From an uncultured Bacteroidales bacterium (GTDB taxonomy: Bacteria; Bacteroidota; Bacteroidia; Bacteroidales; Paludibacteraceae): DNA of 51,711 nt. Where the stretch lies: NCBI GenBank assembly GCA_902780495.1, contig CACZFM010000025.1, positions 1 through 51,711 of the forward strand, in the 5' to 3' direction. The notes beneath the pieces are model-generated. The model did not search any database. It had not been told where the DNA came from and worked only from the letters and a program-made list of their open reading frames with translations. Shown here in pieces: positions 7,853 to 16,881 of the stretch; position 1 is the stretch's first letter, and each line of letters begins with the position of its first letter. The position numbers and the translations under genes were made by a program.

Positions 7853-7884
7853 CAAAATTACACAAAAAATCCCATATAGGCAAG
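7853..7884 (-). promoter_or_regulatory. Promoter of the hemerythrin-LuxR gene
   Basis: Minus strand TAATTTTG at 7860-7853 with CTTG at 7884-7881, 20 nt apart; it lies about 18 nt before the ATG's expected leader. Confidence 0.75.
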
Positions 7885-7952
7885 AACAGGAAGCAAAAAT
7901 CACAACATTTGGGGATAGGAAACGTAGCGTGCGCGTGCGGTTACAAGAAAGT

Positions 7953-8558
7953 TCACACATCCGGACAAAGAGGAATACGCAGTTCGTTGACCATGCCATT
8001 GAGGTCCAAGGAAAGGATAAAATGACGCATTGTAAGGCGCGAACTGATGGAAAGCGCACCCGGTTCAGCGCCCGGCAAGAATGCTGTGAGGAAGCCATCC
8101 AACATCTGCCGCAAGGCTTGCGGTTCGACAGTCAGTTCATTCACAAAAGGCGTGAGATGCAAGTGCGGCACTATTCCCGCAGAATCCATTTCCACTTCGT
8201 GACTGCGCAGCCAGTCAGCAAGAAAAGATTGCAAATCAATGGTGTAGCGAGAGACTTTCTGTTCGACTCGGAAAATAAAGCCAACGCCATGTACCGTTTC
8301 CACGGGCTGATTCCTATTCCACCCCAATTTGCGCCGCAAGGCATTGAGATGGACATTGATTGTACCCGTATCGTACTGAAAGCGCGTACCCCATACATGG
8401 TCAAGGATTTCCTGACGGGTGCAGATACGATTGACACGGGCGGAAAGGAAGTCCAACAAACTATATTCCAGCCCCGTCAGATGGACATTCTGTCCGTTCC
8501 TTCGCACGCTCCGCTCTTGGCGGTCTATCTCAATATGTTCCGTGATATGGCTATACAC
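7953..8558 (-). CDS. Stand-alone OmpR/PhoB-type winged-helix protein
   Basis: 201 aa from GTG at 8558; the frame is open further upstream, but the promoter box at 8596-8603 lies inside that extension and no in-frame ATG follows it. Residues ~10-98 form an OmpR-type winged helix (VHLTGLEYSLLDFLSARVNR; TINVHLNALRRKLG; VETVHGVGFIFR). There is no receiver domain. Residues ~105-201 have ELTVEPQALRQMLDGFLTAF and a following beta-rich part that resemble the N-box region of a histidine-kinase ATPase domain, though clearly truncated; this is a weak likeness. It is transcribed divergently from the porin gene and toward the hemerythrin-LuxR gene, so it may control one or both. Confidence 0.75.
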   Translation of the reverse strand: MYSHITEHIEIDRQERSVRRNGQNVHLTGLEYSLLDFLSARVNRICTRQEILDHVWGTRFQYDTGTINVHLNALRRKLGWNRNQPVETVHGVGFIFRVEQKVSRYTIDLQSFLADWLRSHEVEMDSAGIVPHLHLTPFVNELTVEPQALRQMLDGFLTAFLPGAEPGALSISSRLTMRHFILSLDLNGMVNELRIPLCPDV

Positions 8559-8595
8559 AAACCGAGGAAACCCAATCCTTTTTTGAAATCCGCTG

Positions 8596-8627
8596 CAAAG
8601 GTACAACAAATTTCGGAGACAGACAAG
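8596..8627 (-). promoter_or_regulatory. Promoter of the winged-helix gene
   Basis: Minus strand TACCTTTG at 8603-8596 with CTTG at 8627-8624. It is divergent from the porin promoter, whose -33 box lies about 50 nt away. Confidence 0.7.
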
Positions 8628-8677
8628 AAAAACAAGCACAAAAATAACCTGCGCCGCATTTTTCCCAACCAATGAGG

Positions 8678-8709
8678 ATTGCAGGGGTGAAAGAATTGTA
8701 GTAATTTTG
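8678..8709 (+). promoter_or_regulatory. Promoter of the porin/imelysin/di-haem operon
   Basis: ATTG at 8678-8681, 20 nt, then TAATTTTG at 8702-8709; the leader to the ATG at 8742 is about 27 nt. Confidence 0.7.
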
Positions 8710-8741
8710 CATTGTGAAAGAAAGACAAAAACAGAAGCAAT

Positions 8742-10289
8742 ATGTTTAGACAAACAAGTATAGTTATTCTGCTCGTTCTGTGCACATTAGGTGTACATGC
8801 GGACGACTCTATCAAAGTGAGCAGTGCCGACTTAAAGGCCCTATTGCGGCGTGTAGAGCGTCTGGAACAGGCGCAAGGCGTATCCCCACAAATAGGGATT
8901 GCCGATGCGATGCCGGGCACAAGGCAGGTGGATGCCGTGTCGGGTGCGACCAAGCGCGTGCCGAGAGACACGGTACGGATAGATACCGCCCAAACAGACA
9001 GTACGAAAGCTGGAAACAAAAAAGCCAAAATCCTAAAACGAAAAGGGCGCTTTACGATTGGCGGCTACGGAGAAGTGACCGCCAAGCACTGTTTTTACAG
9101 CAACAACTACCTGCGATACGGCAAAACACCTGAGAAATATGCGAAAGACCATTACGGAGAGTTCGATTTGCCGCATGTGGTAATCTATATGGGTTACGAT
9201 TTCGGCAAAGGCTGGAGCGTAGGGACAGAGATTGAGTTCGAGCACGGTGGCACAGAGTCAGCCATAGAGATAGAAGAAGAGGAAGGCGGAGAATATGAAA
9301 GCGAGATAGAGCGTGGCGGAGAAGTGGCGTTAGAGCAATTCTGGCTACAGAAAGAGTTTAACCGCTATGCCATTCTTCGTGCGGGTATGCAAGTTATTCC
9401 CGTCGGGGCACTGAACGCCCACCATGAATCCACCGAGTATTTCGGTGTGTATCGCAATGAAGGCGAGTTCACCATTATACCGAGTACGTGGCACGAAGTG
9501 GCCCTGACTTTTATGGGAAGCACCAAGAACGGTTGGCACTACCAAGCCATGTTTCTTCCCGGCTTGGACAGCGACCGATTTAACCGCAAAAACTGGGTGA
9601 AGCCCGGTGCAGGCAGTCCGTATGAATTCAAGATAGCAAACGTGTTTGCCGGTGCAGCGCGCGTGGATTACACAGGTGTTCAAGGCCTGCGTCTGAGTTT
9701 GAGCGGCTATTGCGGCAACTCATTCCGAAATACCCTGAGCAAAAGCAATACGGAATTGGATGAGAGTACCTATAAGAACGTGAAGGGAACGGTGAGTATC
9801 GGTTCGTTTGACTTTGCATACAAGGACTACGGCGTTATTCTTCGCGGCAGCTTTACTTATGGTCACCTGAGCGATGCCGCCGCTATCACCAAATACAACA
9901 TTGCGATGCGGAAGGGAAGCGTAAGCAGCAAGCAATGGGTGGCATCGGATGCGTTGGCGGCAGGGATAGAAGCCGGCTATGATTTCTTCTCGCTCAACAA
10001 GAAACTGGTGGCGAAAGGACAACAGTTCTATGTGTTCGGGCGCTACGATTACTACGATTCGATGTTCCGCTATGACAACAAGCCGACCGATATGTACGCA
10101 TGGTGCGGCCGACACCGTGCGGCAGTGGGCGTGAACTACTTTCCGATTCCTCAAATCGGCATCAAAGCAGAGTTCTCCTACGGCATCCTCAAACCCGGCA
10201 CACGCGCGGACGGCACACGCGGAAAGATATATAATGACGAGCCGCAGCTGGCAATAGGTATCGTATATGCAGGCTTCTACAACTTGTAA
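8742..10289 (+). CDS. Outer-membrane porin, OprP/OprO-like
   Basis: 515 aa. Residues 1-20 form a signal peptide (SIVILLVLCTLGVHA). A short coiled coil follows (LKALLRRVERLEQ), as in trimeric phosphate-selective-type porins. From ~residue 100 the chain alternates Gly/Tyr/aromatic-rich beta strands (GGYGEVTAKHCFY, GKGWSVGTEIEFEHGGTESA, YAILRAGMQVIPVGALNAHH), and it ends with an aromatic strand (QLAIGIVYAGFYNL), typical of an outer-membrane barrel. The substrate cannot be deduced; the family includes phosphate and other anion porins. It is the first gene after the divergent promoter region and is followed, after a 95-nt repeat-bearing gap, by the imelysin gene, so a role in getting a metal or small ligand to the periplasm is likely. 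Confidence 0.85.
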   Translation: MFRQTSIVILLVLCTLGVHADDSIKVSSADLKALLRRVERLEQAQGVSPQIGIADAMPGTRQVDAVSGATKRVPRDTVRIDTAQTDSTKAGNKKAKILKRKGRFTIGGYGEVTAKHCFYSNNYLRYGKTPEKYAKDHYGEFDLPHVVIYMGYDFGKGWSVGTEIEFEHGGTESAIEIEEEEGGEYESEIERGGEVALEQFWLQKEFNRYAILRAGMQVIPVGALNAHHESTEYFGVYRNEGEFTIIPSTWHEVALTFMGSTKNGWHYQAMFLPGLDSDRFNRKNWVKPGAGSPYEFKIANVFAGAARVDYTGVQGLRLSLSGYCGNSFRNTLSKSNTELDESTYKNVKGTVSIGSFDFAYKDYGVILRGSFTYGHLSDAAAITKYNIAMRKGSVSSKQWVASDALAAGIEAGYDFFSLNKKLVAKGQQFYVFGRYDYYDSMFRYDNKPTDMYAWCGRHRAAVGVNYFPIPQIGIKAEFSYGILKPGTRADGTRGKIYNDEPQLAIGIVYAGFYNL

Positions 10290-10364
10290 TGCTTTCCTCT
10301 GCTTTTCGTTGGCTTAATAACCTAATAATAACCCAATAATCACCCAATAATAACCTAATAATAG
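10290..10364. repeat. 75-bp dispersed repeat with internal 11-bp tandem array, copy 1
   Basis: It starts immediately after the porin stop codon. Identical to 38220-38294 except for two bases. From 10316 it contains four consecutive 11-bp units, AATAACCTAAT, AATAACCCAAT, AATCACCCAAT and AATAACCTAAT. The first 26 bases (TGCTTTCCTCTGCTTTTCG...) are not tandemly repeated. Confidence 0.9.
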
Positions 10365-10384
10365 AACGATAAACACACGAAAAA

Positions 10385-11584
10385 ATGACGAAGATTTCAC
10401 GAACAGCACCCAAGAGTGCATTATGTATGCTCGGCATAGCGTTGCTCGCTATCAGCCTGAGTTCATGCGAGAAAAGCAGTAACGACAGTGTTACTACCGA
10501 CAAAGAAGCGGCCTTACAACAAGTGGTAGCGCCGTATGTAAACAACACCGTGATTGCGACCTACAGCGCCATGGCCGATGCCGGTTTGACCCTATTGGAG
10601 CAGACACAGCAAATTCTGGCGAAAGTGGAAGCGCAAGAGGACTACAGCCAACTGATGGCCGAAGCCGGAACATCGTGGCGCCTCATGCGCAAACACTGGG
10701 AACAAAGCGAGGCCTTTCTGTTCGGTCCCGCCAGCGCCCACAACATTGACCCGCACATCGACAGCTGGCCACTGGACTTTAATGCGATGAACGGCCTGCT
10801 GAACGATGCAACGCGCATGGCAAGAATCGAAGAAGAAGGAGGTGCGTATGTGGGAGACATTTTAGGTGACGGTCTGAAAGGCTTCCATGCCGCTGAATAT
10901 CTGCTGTTTGAATCAGTTGAGACCGAAGGCCGTACCATCGGAACCGGCAAGACACATGCCGACAATCTCACCCATGCAGAAGCGGTTTATCTGCTCGGTA
11001 TCATCGAAGATTTGGTGCAACAATCCATTCTGCTGGAATACTGCTGGCGCGGCGATGTAAGCGCGGAAAAGATGCAGGTTCTGGAAGATGGTGAAGTGGA
11101 TGTGTTTGAAGACAATTACGGCCACCAGATGATGAACGCCGGCAAACCCGGTTCGATTTATGTAAGCTATCAAGAAGTGGCGGAAGAGATTATCGCCGGT
11201 GCAGTTGATATCGCCGGTGAAGTGGCAAACCTGAAGTTGGGCAATCCATATATCAGCAATACGCCTGAACAACGCGATTATATCGAGAGTCCGTATAGCT
11301 GCACTTCGACCATCGATTTTGCCGATAATATCCGTTCCATCCAACATGCGTACTGCGGTGCGCAAGAAGGCGATGCATCCATTTCGGACTATGTACGGGA
11401 ACAAGATGCCAGTCTGGACAAGAAAGTACGTCAGGCCATTGACGACGCCATCGCCGCCATTGATGCCATCGAAGACTTCGAAAACAACGCCCAAGGCGAT
11501 GAAAAAGTGAAAGCCGCCATCGACAAAGTGGCAGAGTTGGAAGAAGTGTTGAACAAAGAAGTGCAGGCATTGTTGTCAAAATAA
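10385..11584 (+). CDS. Imelysin-family (M75) lipoprotein
   Basis: 399 aa. A lipoprotein signal ends at Cys28 (ISLSSC). The imelysin signature GxHxxE is present as GFHAAE at 166-171, and the surrounding helical pattern (SWRLMRKHWEQSEAFLFGP; HNIDPHIDSWPLD) fits the two-repeat helical fold of the family. Imelysins are periplasm- or surface-facing proteins tied to iron handling (EfeO-like and IrpA-like); peptidase activity is not well supported for most. The gene lies between the porin and the di-haem oxidoreductase genes (33 nt to the latter), a pairing seen elsewhere in bacteria. I infer that it binds iron or a haem-linked ligand for the neighbouring redox protein. Confidence 0.9.
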   Translation: MTKISRTAPKSALCMLGIALLAISLSSCEKSSNDSVTTDKEAALQQVVAPYVNNTVIATYSAMADAGLTLLEQTQQILAKVEAQEDYSQLMAEAGTSWRLMRKHWEQSEAFLFGPASAHNIDPHIDSWPLDFNAMNGLLNDATRMARIEEEGGAYVGDILGDGLKGFHAAEYLLFESVETEGRTIGTGKTHADNLTHAEAVYLLGIIEDLVQQSILLEYCWRGDVSAEKMQVLEDGEVDVFEDNYGHQMMNAGKPGSIYVSYQEVAEEIIAGAVDIAGEVANLKLGNPYISNTPEQRDYIESPYSCTSTIDFADNIRSIQHAYCGAQEGDASISDYVREQDASLDKKVRQAIDDAIAAIDAIEDFENNAQGDEKVKAAIDKVAELEEVLNKEVQALLSK

Positions 11585-11617
11585 ATCAGAATTGAGGGTT
11601 AATTAAATTTATAAATT

Positions 11618-13246
11618 ATGAGAAAAGAAGTATTGTTTATGGCTCTTGCCGCTATTGCTCTCGTCGCATGTAAGCCAGGCGGGAACAATAGCGATGAGCC
11701 AAGAGAAGAGTTGCCGGACTGGTACTACACCGGCGGCACGTTAGGCACGACAACCAACACATCGTCGATGGCCTTCCGCCAACCCACCCCTGCCACCGAG
11801 GCAGCCGGTATGGGAGCCCTATTTGCCCAAGGCGACCAGATTGCAGAGAAAGAGTTTGTGACCAATGAAAGCGGTCGTCAGCACGGGTTAGGCCCTGTGT
11901 ACGTACGCTCCAGCTGCCAACACTGCCACCCGAACTACTCGCACGGAACGAGTGTTCCCGAAGGCACCTACAATGCCTCCAAAATCGGTAACGGTACACT
12001 GCTGGTGGTAATCGACCCGGAGACACAGAACTATGTGACTTGGTTGGCCGGTATGCCGCAGTTGTTCGGTGCCGCACCGTTCAAAGCGCCACTTGACCCG
12101 AATCAAATCACCGTGACATGGAAAACCGCGGTGGATGAACATGGTAACCAATTCCCCGACGGTGAAACTTACGAGTTGCGCTATCCGGAAGTGAAGATGC
12201 CGAATACGGCCGTATATGTTTACAACCAAGGCTACCGCGATGAAAAAGGGTTGTTGGAGAGCGAAGGGTATGAAGTGAAGCTGGAGAACACCATCGGCGT
12301 TTATGGATCCGGTTTGCTGGATGCCATCAGTGATGAAGACCTTATTGCCCAATACAAGAAAGAGGGCAACGATAAGTTGCCTAACGGCGAGCCCAAACTC
12401 AAGAACGGTCTGAATCCCGCTTTCTGGGACGGAACAGGACTGCCCGTAGCAACGGCGTACTATGGTTCTTCCGTTAACAATCCTACCACCAAGTGGGGTC
12501 CGAAACGCTTCACATACGCACTGACACGCGGTCCGTTGCAGGACGGCGCCGGCGCCAATGCCATCTGGAATATTACGAATGTGACACGTTCCGACCGTCG
12601 CAAGCACTATTTGGATCTGAACGGTACGATTTATGCCACATGCGCCTCAAAAGACCCTGAGGTACAGGAGAAATTCGGCACAGAAGAAGAAATCTACAAC
12701 TACCTGACAAGCACTACGCTACCTGCCGAAATGACAGACGAAGAATTTACGCAAGTGATGATTTGGCACCGCGGCCTCGCCGTTCCCGCAGCGCGTAATG
12801 TGAACGACCCGAAAGTACTGAAAGGCAAGGAACTGTTCACACAAATAGGCTGCGACTACTGCCACCGTCCGACCTGGACGACCGGAGAGGATGAGATACG
12901 CGACCCGAACGGTTTCTTCGCTGCCGGAGACGGCAAACTGCCGCGTCATCCCAAACAGAAGATTTGGCCATACACCGACATGATCCAACACAAACTGTGC
13001 ATGGTGAACGATATCCGTACAGGCTGGTGCCGCACAACACCTCTCTGGGGACGCGGACTGCACAAGAAAGCAACCGGCGATGCATACGAAGCCCGTATGC
13101 ACGACACCCGCGCACGGAACGTGATAGAGGCCATCATGTGGCACGGCTATAGCACAGAAAGCGATGCGTACTGGCCGACACAGCAATTCTACAACCTGCA
13201 GAAAGAAGACAGAGATGCAATCGTGGCATTCATCAATGCTATTTAA
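11618..13246 (+). CDS. Di-haem oxidoreductase family lipoprotein (DHOR)
   Basis: 542 aa. A lipoprotein signal ends at Cys18 (ALVAC). Two c-type haem sites are visible: C100-x-x-C103-H104 (SCQHCH) and C412-x-x-C415-H416 (GCDYCH). The C-terminal region has the family's conserved blocks (IWPYTDMIQH, RTTPLWGRG, HDTRARNVIEAIMWHG). DHOR proteins resemble di-haem cytochrome c peroxidases and are found with imelysins in iron-related operons. It should sit in the outer membrane facing the periplasm and needs haem attachment, which the overlapping next gene (11 nt shared) probably supports. Its electron donor and substrate are unknown. Confidence 0.9.
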   Translation: MRKEVLFMALAAIALVACKPGGNNSDEPREELPDWYYTGGTLGTTTNTSSMAFRQPTPATEAAGMGALFAQGDQIAEKEFVTNESGRQHGLGPVYVRSSCQHCHPNYSHGTSVPEGTYNASKIGNGTLLVVIDPETQNYVTWLAGMPQLFGAAPFKAPLDPNQITVTWKTAVDEHGNQFPDGETYELRYPEVKMPNTAVYVYNQGYRDEKGLLESEGYEVKLENTIGVYGSGLLDAISDEDLIAQYKKEGNDKLPNGEPKLKNGLNPAFWDGTGLPVATAYYGSSVNNPTTKWGPKRFTYALTRGPLQDGAGANAIWNITNVTRSDRRKHYLDLNGTIYATCASKDPEVQEKFGTEEEIYNYLTSTTLPAEMTDEEFTQVMIWHRGLAVPAARNVNDPKVLKGKELFTQIGCDYCHRPTWTTGEDEIRDPNGFFAAGDGKLPRHPKQKIWPYTDMIQHKLCMVNDIRTGWCRTTPLWGRGLHKKATGDAYEARMHDTRARNVIEAIMWHGYSTESDAYWPTQQFYNLQKEDRDAIVAFINAI

Positions 13247-14240
13247 TCGAGCAGGCACTTGGTTAATTCACATAGCCCTCGCGACTATTGTCGTGGGGGC
13301 TTGTGTGACGCACTTTTGGGGTGAGCAAGGCGAAGTGCATGTGCGGGCAGACAAGGCTGAATCGCTGCACACAAGCCACTCGACCCTAACCATCTTCTTG
13401 TGGGCATTTCAAGTGGTGTATGACGGCAATGCCCCAGTAGATTTTATCAGCGAACTGCGCCTGTTAGACCGCAACCAAGAAACGCTGACCGTGGATGAAG
13501 GCATCGTACGGATGAACAAACCGCTGAAATACCACGGTTTCCGTTTCTGCCAAGCCGATTATGACAGCGATGAACAAGGTGTGGTGCTGCGCTACAATTA
13601 CGATCCATGGGGCATCGGTATCACCTACACAGGCTATGCCCTGCTATTGGCGGGTATGATAGCCTTTTTCTTCCAGCGCCGTTCGTATTTCCGCGCACTC
13701 ATCAAAAAGCAACAGGTATGGTTGATGACCGGTCTGGGCATTGTTATTGCCGCCCTCGCCATCATCATGACCAAAGTGGTGACGCCCAAACCGCCGTTGC
13801 AACCCGTATTACAAACGCCGTTATTAGGTATACATGTATCGGTGATTATGCTGGCATACACACTCTTTGCGGCGGTTATGATTAACGGCATTCTGGGCAT
13901 CTGCATCCCCAAACAGCGGGCACGACTGATGCATCTGTCCCAAGTACTGCTCTATCCGGCAGAGTTCTGCCTGACAGCCGGTATCTTTATCGGTGCCGTA
14001 TGGGCAAACATGTCGTGGGGACGTTATTGGGGATGGGACCCAAAAGAGACATGGGCATTGATTACGATGCTCGTTTATGCCGTGTTGCTCCATTGGCCGT
14101 TTATACGGATAAAAAACGAAACCGCAAAGGCAAGAAGAGAGATGGCTTACCACATCTTTAGCGTGGTGGCATTTCTATTTGTGCTCTTCACCTATTTCGG
14201 TGTGTCTTATCTATTGGGCGGCCTACACTCTTACGCATAA
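13236..14240 (+). CDS. ResB/CcsA-type cytochrome c maturation protein
   Basis: 334 aa from the ATG at 13236, which overlaps the DHOR stop codon by 11 nt. Residues ~1-140 look like a shortened ResB-like part: one membrane segment, then a periplasmic stretch with YHGFRFCQADYDSDEQGVVL. Residues ~140-330 contain the CcsA/ResC part with several membrane helices and the haem-handling tryptophan-rich motif SWGRYWGWDPKE followed by TWALITMLVYAVLLHW. System II proteins bring haem to the outside of the inner membrane and attach it to CxxCH motifs. Translational overlap with the DHOR gene suggests that it serves that protein. It is shorter than typical fused CcsBA proteins (~550-900 aa) and may need a partner. 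Confidence 0.85.
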   Translation: MLFNRAGTWLIHIALATIVVGACVTHFWGEQGEVHVRADKAESLHTSHSTLTIFLWAFQVVYDGNAPVDFISELRLLDRNQETLTVDEGIVRMNKPLKYHGFRFCQADYDSDEQGVVLRYNYDPWGIGITYTGYALLLAGMIAFFFQRRSYFRALIKKQQVWLMTGLGIVIAALAIIMTKVVTPKPPLQPVLQTPLLGIHVSVIMLAYTLFAAVMINGILGICIPKQRARLMHLSQVLLYPAEFCLTAGIFIGAVWANMSWGRYWGWDPKETWALITMLVYAVLLHWPFIRIKNETAKARREMAYHIFSVVAFLFVLFTYFGVSYLLGGLHSYA

Positions 14241-14318
14241 GACAGTCCCCATTCTGCCTTCCAAAAACGGGCGTATTCCACGAAAATCGCCACAAAATCA
14301 CAATTTCAGCCAAGAATA

Positions 14319-14350
14319 TTTGCACACATTAAAAATTATTCGTACCTTTG
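14319..14350 (+). promoter_or_regulatory. Promoter of the response regulator-recF unit
   Basis: TTTG at 14319-14322, 20 nt, TACCTTTG at 14343-14350; the ATG is at 14379. Confidence 0.8.
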
Positions 14351-14378
14351 CGGCATAAATGATTTCTCATCACAAGAT

Positions 14379-15581
14379 ATGGCAAAGATACTAATCATAG
14401 ACGATGAACGTGCAATCCGTAACACACTGAAAGAAATACTTGAGTTCGAAGGTCATACCGTGGACTTGGCGGAAAGCGGACGGCAAGGCCTGGACAAAGC
14501 CAAGAAAGGCAAATACGACCTTATCTATACCGATGTGAAAATGCCGGAAATAGACGGCATCGAAGTGCTAAGCCAACTGAAAAGTCCGGACAGCCCAGCA
14601 AACCAATGCCCCGTGGTTCTCATCTCGGGTCACGGCAACATTGAGACCGCCGTGGATGCTCTGAAAAAAGGAGCCTTTGACTTCATTGAGAAGCCCCTTG
14701 ACCTGAACCGGCTACTGGTGACGACGAAGAACGCCCTTGAGTTGAAAGCCAAAGACGAACAACTGCAAAGCACCGCCGAAGAGTTAAAGACCAAGACCGC
14801 CGAGATACAAACGCTGAAGCAACAAGTGCAGACCAAGAACCAGATGGTGGGCGATTCTGCCGCCATTGCACGGGTGCGCGAGATAATCGGCAAAGTGGCC
14901 CCGACCGATGCACGCGTGCTGATTACCGGCGAAAACGGCACCGGTAAAGAAGTAGTGGCCCGCCTGCTGCACGAACAAAGTGCACGCGCCAACAAACCGT
15001 TGGTAGAGGTTAACTGCGCCGCCATCCCATCGGAACTGATAGAAAGCGAACTGTTCGGGCACATCAAAGGTTCGTTCACCAATGCCGTGAAAGACCGCGC
15101 CGGCAAATTCGAGCAAGCGGACGGCGGCACCCTGTTCTTGGACGAAATAGGCGACATGTCGCTCAGCGCACAGACAAAAGTGCTGCGCGCACTCCAAGAA
15201 AGCGAGATAACCCGAGTGGGTAGCGACAAGACTATCCATGTGAACGTGCGCGTTCTGGCTGCCACCAATAAAGACCTGAAAGCAGAAATAGAGAAAGGGA
15301 ACTTCCGCGAGGACCTGTACCACAGACTTAATGTCATACCCATTCATGTGCCGACATTGGACGAACGGAGAGAAGATATTCCCCTGTTGGTGGAACACTT
15401 TGCCGACATCATTTGCAAAGAAGAGGGATGGGGTAAAAAGACTTTCCAACCCGCCGCTATCAAAGCCCTGCAGGCACGCGATTGGCCCGGAAACATCCGC
15501 GAACTGAGAAACATCGTGGAGCGACTTATCATCCTTGCAGGCAATGAAATAACCGAACAGGACATCCATGATTTTGCATAA
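14379..15581 (+). CDS. NtrC-like response regulator lacking a DNA-binding domain
   Basis: 400 aa. Residues 1-120 are a receiver domain with acidic pocket D8/D9, phospho-acceptor D52 and K105. Residues ~155-390 are a sigma-54-type AAA+ domain: Walker A GENGTGK at 184-190, and Walker B TLFLDEIG at 251-258. The loop that normally reads GAFTGA and touches sigma-54 is GSFTNA here (231-236). The protein stops soon after the AAA+ lid ([14 protein letters not shown]...DIHDFA), with no Fis-type helix-turn-helix. Similar short forms with altered loops are common in Bacteroidota, so this is probably a lineage trait. It may act by something other than canonical sigma-54 activation. It overlaps recF by 14 nt. 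Confidence 0.9.
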   Translation: MAKILIIDDERAIRNTLKEILEFEGHTVDLAESGRQGLDKAKKGKYDLIYTDVKMPEIDGIEVLSQLKSPDSPANQCPVVLISGHGNIETAVDALKKGAFDFIEKPLDLNRLLVTTKNALELKAKDEQLQSTAEELKTKTAEIQTLKQQVQTKNQMVGDSAAIARVREIIGKVAPTDARVLITGENGTGKEVVARLLHEQSARANKPLVEVNCAAIPSELIESELFGHIKGSFTNAVKDRAGKFEQADGGTLFLDEIGDMSLSAQTKVLRALQESEITRVGSDKTIHVNVRVLAATNKDLKAEIEKGNFREDLYHRLNVIPIHVPTLDERREDIPLLVEHFADIICKEEGWGKKTFQPAAIKALQARDWPGNIRELRNIVERLIILAGNEITEQDIHDFA

Positions 15582-16713
15582 ACTGGACATACTGAACTAC
15601 AAGAATATCCGCGAAGCATCGTTAGTGTTCTCGGACAAACTGAACTGCCTCGTAGGACTGAACGGACAAGGTAAAACCAATGTGCTGGATGCCATCTACC
15701 TGCTATCCTTCACCAAGTCGGCTTTCTCCGCCATTGACAATCAGGCTATCTGCAACGAAGCCGATATGGCAATGGTGCAAGGACAATATGACAACGAGAA
15801 AGATGAGGAGGACATGTCCATCAGTTGCGGTCTGAAACGCGGGCACAAGAAAGTGTTCCGCCGCGACAAAAAAGAATACAAACGCTTGCAAGACCATATC
15901 GGGTTGATTCCTCTGGTGATGGTAGCCCCCGAAGACAGCGCCTTGGTGGCAGACGGAAGTGACGAAAGAAGGCGGTATATGGATGTGGTGCTGGCACAAG
16001 AAGACCGGTCGTATTTGGAGAAACTAAGCCAATACAACAGCCTGTTGAAACAACGCAACGCCTTGCTGAAAATGCTCGGTGAGCGTAATGACAGCGATAC
16101 ATCGATGCTGGAAGTGTACGAACTGCAGATGGCACCGCTGGCAGAGTATATCTACCAGGCCCGCAGCCGGTTTATAAAAACACTGATGCCCATCTTCCGG
16201 CAGATACATAGTGAGATATCCGGAGAGAACGAAAACGTGCAACTGGCATACAGAAGCCAACTCCAGAACCGCAATCTGACAGAGGCGTTCCTGCAAACCC
16301 GTGAACGTGACCTGATTCTGGGATGGACCAGCCAAGGTATCCATAAAGATGAATTGGAAATGACTCTCACCCTGCCTGCCGCCAATGGTGAAGAAAATGC
16401 TCTTCCGCTGAAACGTGTCGGCAGCCAAGGCCAACAAAAGACCTATCTTATTGCCATGAAATTGGCGCAAGCCGTGTATCTCGGCACACGAACCAATACA
16501 CTCGGACAAACCAACAGCAAGCCGATACTACTGTTGGATGACGTGTTTGACAAATTGGACAGTGAACGCGTGGAACGCATCATCCGACTGGTATTGTCCG
16601 ACGAGTTCGGACAGATATTCCTGACCGACACCGACCGGCAACACCTGAGTCAAATGGTAGGATTTGACGAGCGAGCAAAGATATTTAACGTGACACAAGG
16701 CTGCATTTTATAG
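15568..16713 (+). CDS. recF: DNA replication and repair protein RecF
   Basis: 381 aa, normal length for the family. It is an SMC-like ATPase that loads RecA at gaps during recombinational repair. The Walker A is GLNGQGKT at 30-37, the ABC-type signature lies in [18 protein letters not shown], and the Walker B is [12 protein letters not shown]. The ATG lies 14 nt inside the end of the response regulator gene, so the two are translationally coupled. In many bacteria recF sits near dnaN/gyrB; here it is alone with the response regulator. Confidence 0.95.
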   Translation: MILHKLDILNYKNIREASLVFSDKLNCLVGLNGQGKTNVLDAIYLLSFTKSAFSAIDNQAICNEADMAMVQGQYDNEKDEEDMSISCGLKRGHKKVFRRDKKEYKRLQDHIGLIPLVMVAPEDSALVADGSDERRRYMDVVLAQEDRSYLEKLSQYNSLLKQRNALLKMLGERNDSDTSMLEVYELQMAPLAEYIYQARSRFIKTLMPIFRQIHSEISGENENVQLAYRSQLQNRNLTEAFLQTRERDLILGWTSQGIHKDELEMTLTLPAANGEENALPLKRVGSQGQQKTYLIAMKLAQAVYLGTRTNTLGQTNSKPILLLDDVFDKLDSERVERIIRLVLSDEFGQIFLTDTDRQHLSQMVGFDERAKIFNVTQGCIL

Positions 16714-16750
16714 CTATTTTGCCACAAAACGACACTTTTTTGACAAAATA

Positions 16751-16782
16751 TTTGGTCAGGTCAAAAAAAAGCAGTACCTTTG
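16751..16782 (+). promoter_or_regulatory. Promoter of rpsU
   Basis: TTTG at 16751-16754, 20 nt, TACCTTTG at 16775-16782. The leader to the ATG at 16882 is about 95 nt and contains the Shine-Dalgarno site. Confidence 0.85.
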
Positions 16783-16866
16783 CAGCCTGAAATAAAAAAA
16801 CGACAACAAGTAAAACCCTATAAAGGTCATGCGGAAGACTTAAACAACCGCGAATCTCAAAGCGAG

Positions 16867-16874
16867 AGGAGGTG
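16867..16874 (+). promoter_or_regulatory. Strong Shine-Dalgarno site of rpsU
   Basis: AGGAGGTG lies 7 nt before the rpsU start codon and is complementary to the 3' end of 16S rRNA. It is the only strong Shine-Dalgarno I see in the window. In Bacteroidota ribosomes bS21 helps hide the anti-Shine-Dalgarno, and rpsU is known to keep such a site, which fits autogenous translational control. Confidence 0.85.
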
Positions 16875-16881
16875 TCATGCA

